Positions 35,021-36,620 of a DNA stretch of 36,620 nt are shown here, piece after piece. Each line of letters begins with the position of its first letter. Position 1 is the stretch's first letter. This DNA comes from Salinarimonas sp. GTDB lineage: Bacteria; Pseudomonadota; Alphaproteobacteria; Rhizobiales; Beijerinckiaceae. The notes beneath the pieces are model-generated. The model was not told the DNA's origin and ran no database searches. It was given only the letters and a program-made list of their open reading frames with translations. The position numbers and the translations under genes were made by a program. The DNA lies in contig JAFIEI010000040.1 in the NCBI GenBank assembly GCA_020832565.1, positions 1 to 36,620 on the forward strand. The letters are read 5' to 3'.

Positions 35021-35287
35021 ATGAGCATGCAATCCCTGATCGAAACGCGGTTGCGCGAGGCACTCTCGCCCACGAGCCTGTCGATCATCGACGAATCGCA
35101 CCTGCATGCCGGTCATGCCGGGTGGCGCGAAGGCGGGGAGACGCATTATCGCGTGGAGATCACGGCGGAAGCCTTTTCGGGCCAGAGCCGTGTCGCCCGC
35201 CATCGCATGGTCAATGCAGCGCTCGCGGAGGCTTTCGACAGGGGGCTGCATGCCCTCGCCATGAAGACGCATGCGCCCGGCGAATGA
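35021..35287 (+). CDS. bolA: BolA family protein
   Basis: This 88-residue BolA-type protein would work with a monothiol glutaredoxin in iron-sulfur/iron handling. It has the family order: a helical start (IETRLREALSPTSLSIIDES), then HLHAGHAGW, the QSRVARHRMVNAAL segment with the conserved His-Arg, and C-terminal GLHALAMKTHAP. AGGAAGGAAAG lies before the ATG at 35021; the longer upstream frame is not coding. It diverges from the J-domain gene. Confidence 0.95.
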   Translation: MSMQSLIETRLREALSPTSLSIIDESHLHAGHAGWREGGETHYRVEITAEAFSGQSRVARHRMVNAALAEAFDRGLHALAMKTHAPGE

Positions 35288-35335
35288 ATGTGGGGCGCAT
35301 GCGGGATGTATCGTGCTTCGGCGCGCCGGGCCGGA

Positions 35336-35953
35336 TCACTCCACCCGTGCGAAGATCAACCCGTCGAACATGCCACAGCTGGGACCGTCGGCGGCGAGCT
35401 CGAAACCGTCGGGCGCCGATGTGACCAGGCACGTCATCGGAAACTCACCCGGATCCGTCGCCTGGTCGATATTCGACATGGTGAACATGTCGCCGTAGAC
35501 GCGCAGATCGCCGGTCAGGGTCCGTTCGTCGGCTTCGATCTCGAGGGTGAAGTCGCCATCTTCATTGATCGAGAGGGTGAAGCCCTCGGCGCGATAATCG
35601 CCGGCACCGAATGGCGCATCGGCGAAGACCGAATGAACCGTCTCATCGATATCGCCGAGCGCATCGACGCCCTCCTCGAACACCGATGAAGGGGCCGGCG
35701 GTGCGTCGGCGGTACGCGGCAGATCCTCCGGCATGCCCTCGGGCGGCTCGGGCATGGCATCTGCGGGCGCATCCGCGACCGCAGCGTCATCGGCGGGAGC
35801 CTCACCAGCAGGAGCTTCACCAGCAGGAACTTCGTCGGCAGGCGCCTCGGCGACCGGCGGCGGAGCCGGCTCTTCGGTCTCGGCCGTCTGTTGATCGCCA
35901 CAGGCCGCAAGCGCCAGAATCGCGATTACCGGCGTGACTTTCAAAAATCGCAT
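35336..35953 (-). CDS. Acidic lipoprotein with Pro/Ala-rich linker
   Basis: The 205-residue product has a lipoprotein signal with lipobox LAAC, Cys about residue 18. An 80-residue linker rich in Pro, Ala, Glu and Asp follows, with pentad repeats of the form APAGE. The C-terminal domain (about 110-205) includes YRAEGFTLSINEDGDFTLEI and CLVTSAPDGFELAADGPSC, whose two Cys may pair. AGGAG lies seven bases before the ATG at 35953. I do not recognise the domain. It is likely a periplasm-facing envelope lipoprotein. Confidence 0.8.
   Translation of the reverse strand: MRFLKVTPVIAILALAACGDQQTAETEEPAPPPVAEAPADEVPAGEAPAGEAPADDAAVADAPADAMPEPPEGMPEDLPRTADAPPAPSSVFEEGVDALGDIDETVHSVFADAPFGAGDYRAEGFTLSINEDGDFTLEIEADERTLTGDLRVYGDMFTMSNIDQATDPGEFPMTCLVTSAPDGFELAADGPSCGMFDGLIFARVE
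35792..35851 (-). repeat. Four degenerate 15-bp units in the lipoprotein linker
   Basis: Four 15-base units (35792, 35807, 35822 and 35837) encode the pentads of the Pro-Ala-Gly-Glu linker. The two middle units are nearly identical (AGCAGGAGCTTCACC against AGCAGGAACTTCGTC), suggesting in-frame expansion. Confidence 0.7.
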
Positions 35954-36134
35954 AAGAAAACTCCTGTAGCACCCGTTCCGAAGCGACCAGAACACGGTCG
36001 CCGATCCTCGGGACAGCAAATGCGGGCCCGATCGTCAACCCGAATTCACGCGTAGAAGCCCCGCTTGAGGTCAAAATGGTACACGACAAGCCCCACTGCA
36101 AGGGTTGCGCGGCCCGAAACCCGTTGACGGCGCG

Positions 36135-36620
36135 TCACATCGGGTTCGGGGGCGGGACCATATCCGGGGCGACGATACGCACCGGAGCGCGATCGGAAGG
36201 CACGAATCCCTGCCCGCCATCCGGCGCCTGTGCACCCTCTTCGCGGGTGACGACACGCTCGCTCTCCAGACCGTCGATCCGGATCCCGGCGGATTCGGTA
36301 CCCGATGTCGGCGCTTCCTCGCTGATGCGCGCGGCATCCTGCGATGCTTCGTCGAAGGCATCGCTTTCGGCCTGATCCAGTCGCTGCGCGCGGGCGGCAT
36401 CGCGCAATTCTGCCGGCAGCGAGAGCTCACGGGCGAGTGCGGTATCGACAAGGATGTCGCCCTGGCTGGTGCCGATCATGCGCTGGGCGCCCGACAGGGC
36501 TTCCGACCAGCTCTCGTCCTCACGGCGACACGAGCAGGTCGGATCGAAGGTGGTGCGATAACGAAACGCGTTGGGCATCGCGGTATAGGGCGTGGGGGGG
36601 GGGGGGGCGGGGGCGGGGCG
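36135..36620 (-). CDS. DUF2865-like protein, C-terminal part, cut by the window edge
   Basis: The frame stays open to the right edge, so the start lies outside. The visible part contains PNAFRYRTTFDPTCSCRRED, the Cys-rich end of the DUF2865 domain known from Hyphomicrobiales. It is followed by about 120 residues of Ala/Glu/Asp-rich sequence ending near APDMVPPPNPM. An internal ATG at 36578 falls inside the conserved block and is not a plausible start. The edge codons read through a G/C run as a Pro-rich stretch. Function is unknown. Confidence 0.75.
   Translation of the reverse strand, partial: RPAPAPPPPTPYTAMPNAFRYRTTFDPTCSCRREDESWSEALSGAQRMIGTSQGDILVDTALARELSLPAELRDAARAQRLDQAESDAFDEASQDAARISEEAPTSGTESAGIRIDGLESERVVTREEGAQAPDGGQGFVPSDRAPVRIVAPDMVPPPNPM
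36594..36607. repeat. Run of 14 G near the right edge
   Basis: Bases 36594-36607 are all G, followed by more G-rich sequence to the end. In the minus-strand frame this encodes prolines. Runs this long are prone to sequencing and assembly error, and the sequence stops 13 bases later. Confidence 0.95.

Overview
The window is GC-rich, densely coded alphaproteobacterial DNA. Both ends carry genes in a combination typical of Hyphomicrobiales (Rhizobiales): rpmB beside a DUF3108 gene at the left, and the aerobic cobaltochelatase genes cobT and cobS followed by a J-domain gene and bolA at the right. The bioMN biotin-type transporter genes, DUF3750, DUF6460 and DUF2865 families fit the same order. 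The genus cannot be read from the sequence.

Layout. 1-3.4 kb: bioM-bioN (+), rpmB (-), DUF3108 (+). 3.4-6.05 kb: lipoprotein-type alpha/beta hydrolase (-), DUF3750 membrane protein (+), and two small unknown genes (-). 6.05-6.48 kb: an AT-rich intergenic island with a perfect 25-bp tandem duplication and palindromes. 6.48-15.7 kb: a tight single-strand non-flagellar type III secretion cluster, sctI-J-K-L-N-O-Q-R-S-T-U. 15.8-22.3 kb: a universal stress protein behind a FixK/FNR-like box, a MATE transporter with a DUF6460 partner, a beta-ketoadipyl-CoA-type thiolase, an amidase overlapping a membrane-protein gene, and a small unknown gene. 22.5-30.0 kb: a catabolic operon with a GntR regulator, a taurine/nitrate-type ABC importer, and hydantoinase/oxoprolinase subunits A and B. 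30.0-36.6 kb: phytase-like protein, cobT, cobS, J-domain protein (all -), bolA (+), an acidic lipoprotein (-), and the C-terminal part of a DUF2865 protein running off the right edge next to a 14-G run.

The most unusual part is the secretion cluster. It encodes the cytoplasmic and export-apparatus half (rod, inner ring lipoprotein, sorting platform, ATPase, stalk, SctRSTU). It has no SctV, SctC, SctD, SctF, translocator or chaperone gene nearby, and no SctP gene between sctO and sctQ. Its SctU has GPGG where the self-cleaving NPTH motif should be, and the sctU frame is broken by what looks like one missing T in a T-run. Loss of both the SctP ruler gene and the SctU cleavage motif suggests a type III system with an altered or absent substrate-specificity switch. 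The rpmB/DUF3108 and phytase-like/cobT/cobS groups are close neighbours in many relatives as I recall them. If so, the secretion cluster and the catabolic operon sit in about 26 kb of accessory DNA inserted into a conserved neighbourhood.
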